A stretch of 64,000 nucleotides of DNA from Zhouia amylolytica. Its GTDB lineage: Bacteria; Bacteroidota; Bacteroidia; Flavobacteriales; Flavobacteriaceae. The position numbers were made by a program, and so were the translations under genes. Shown here piece after piece: positions 63,878-64,000 of this stretch (within the stretch, counting starts at the first letter, position 1; every line of letters begins with the position of its first letter). The stretch is from assembly GCF_900116365.1 (NCBI RefSeq), contig NZ_FPAG01000006.1, positions 62,001 to 126,000 on the forward strand, given 5' to 3'. The notes below the pieces were generated by a model that saw only the letters and a list, made by a program, of their open reading frames with translations, was not told where the DNA came from and did not search any database.

Positions 63878-64000
63878 TGTAGTATAATTAATGCGAAAGA
63901 TGTTGCCTGAGGTTTGTCTTGATAAATGGTTTATAAAACCTTCCGATCAAACCTGTTTTTTATTAATATGAAGATAGCTAAATTTTGTGAGATCTTTCAC
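63878..64000. other. Upstream region of the PLP decarboxylase at the window edge
   Basis: 123 bases, AT-rich, with a GGTTTATAAAACC palindrome. No clear promoter element could be assigned. Confidence 0.3.

Overview
The window is a chromosomal segment of a member of the Bacteroidota, most likely Flavobacteriaceae. The evidence is the rpoB/rpoC sequences, promoters of the Bacteroidota type (TTG, about 19-20 bases, then TAnnTTTG), scarce Shine-Dalgarno sequences, many exported lipoproteins, and families typical of the group (DUF3467, DUF4369, Reg_prop propellers, LytTR, GH29). The DNA is AT-rich throughout. No prophage, CRISPR array, rRNA or SusC/SusD pair was seen.

Layout. 1-10.9 kb is a conserved housekeeping block: the 3' end of rpoB, rpoC, a DUF3467 protein, prfC (reverse strand), idi, a pterin synthase, a phosphomannose isomerase, a small acidic protein and tRNA-Thr(UGU). 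10.9-19 kb holds a repeat cluster, a cytochrome c lipoprotein, a DsrE/rhodanese pair, an AraC regulator, two Crp/Fnr-type regulators beside small enzyme or membrane genes, and an OhrR-Ohr-nitroreductase operon with a very clear promoter/operator. 19-23 kb holds a pectin-acetylesterase-like lipoprotein, a frameshifted amidohydrolase and a DUF4369 lipoprotein. 23-27.7 kb holds an OmpR-type two-component system, a SulP transporter and a UspA-like protein. An IS3-family element (27.68-28.99 kb) follows. 29-45.5 kb is an accessory stretch: fucosidase, katG, esterase, LytTR regulator, secreted phosphatase/nuclease fold, hemG, MFS, a Reg_prop propeller, a DoxX-glutathione peroxidase-MarR operon and an MscS channel. 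45.7-64 kb holds two metallo-beta-lactamase-fold proteins (one with the full subclass B1 zinc ligand set), a Gfo/Idh oxidoreductase, a second esterase, a second Reg_prop propeller, two operons of membrane-anchored XRE regulators, an M13 peptidase, a second fucosidase, a SugE-type SMR exporter with a Crp/Fnr gene, a TfoX-N protein and a PLP decarboxylase.

How the genes fit together. Peroxide and thiol stress recurs: Ohr, glutathione peroxidase, KatG, three DoxX-type proteins, and two MarR proteins with an OhrR-like N-terminal cysteine whose upstream regions share the 11-mer GATTAAATCGT. Regulatory DNA is the most informative layer. Four half-sites phased at 11 bp lie in front of the SulP transporter, next to the OmpR-family regulator that probably binds them. 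ACGWCAT repeats at exact 11-bp spacing lie in front of both operons that encode membrane-anchored XRE proteins with nearly identical recognition helices. A 34-bp perfect inverted repeat sits in the promoter of a lipoprotein gene. The XRE/membrane-partner module with its shared phased operator is the best candidate here for an undescribed regulatory system.

Limits: all family assignments come from reading motifs by eye without database searches. Operator assignments are inferences from repetition and position.
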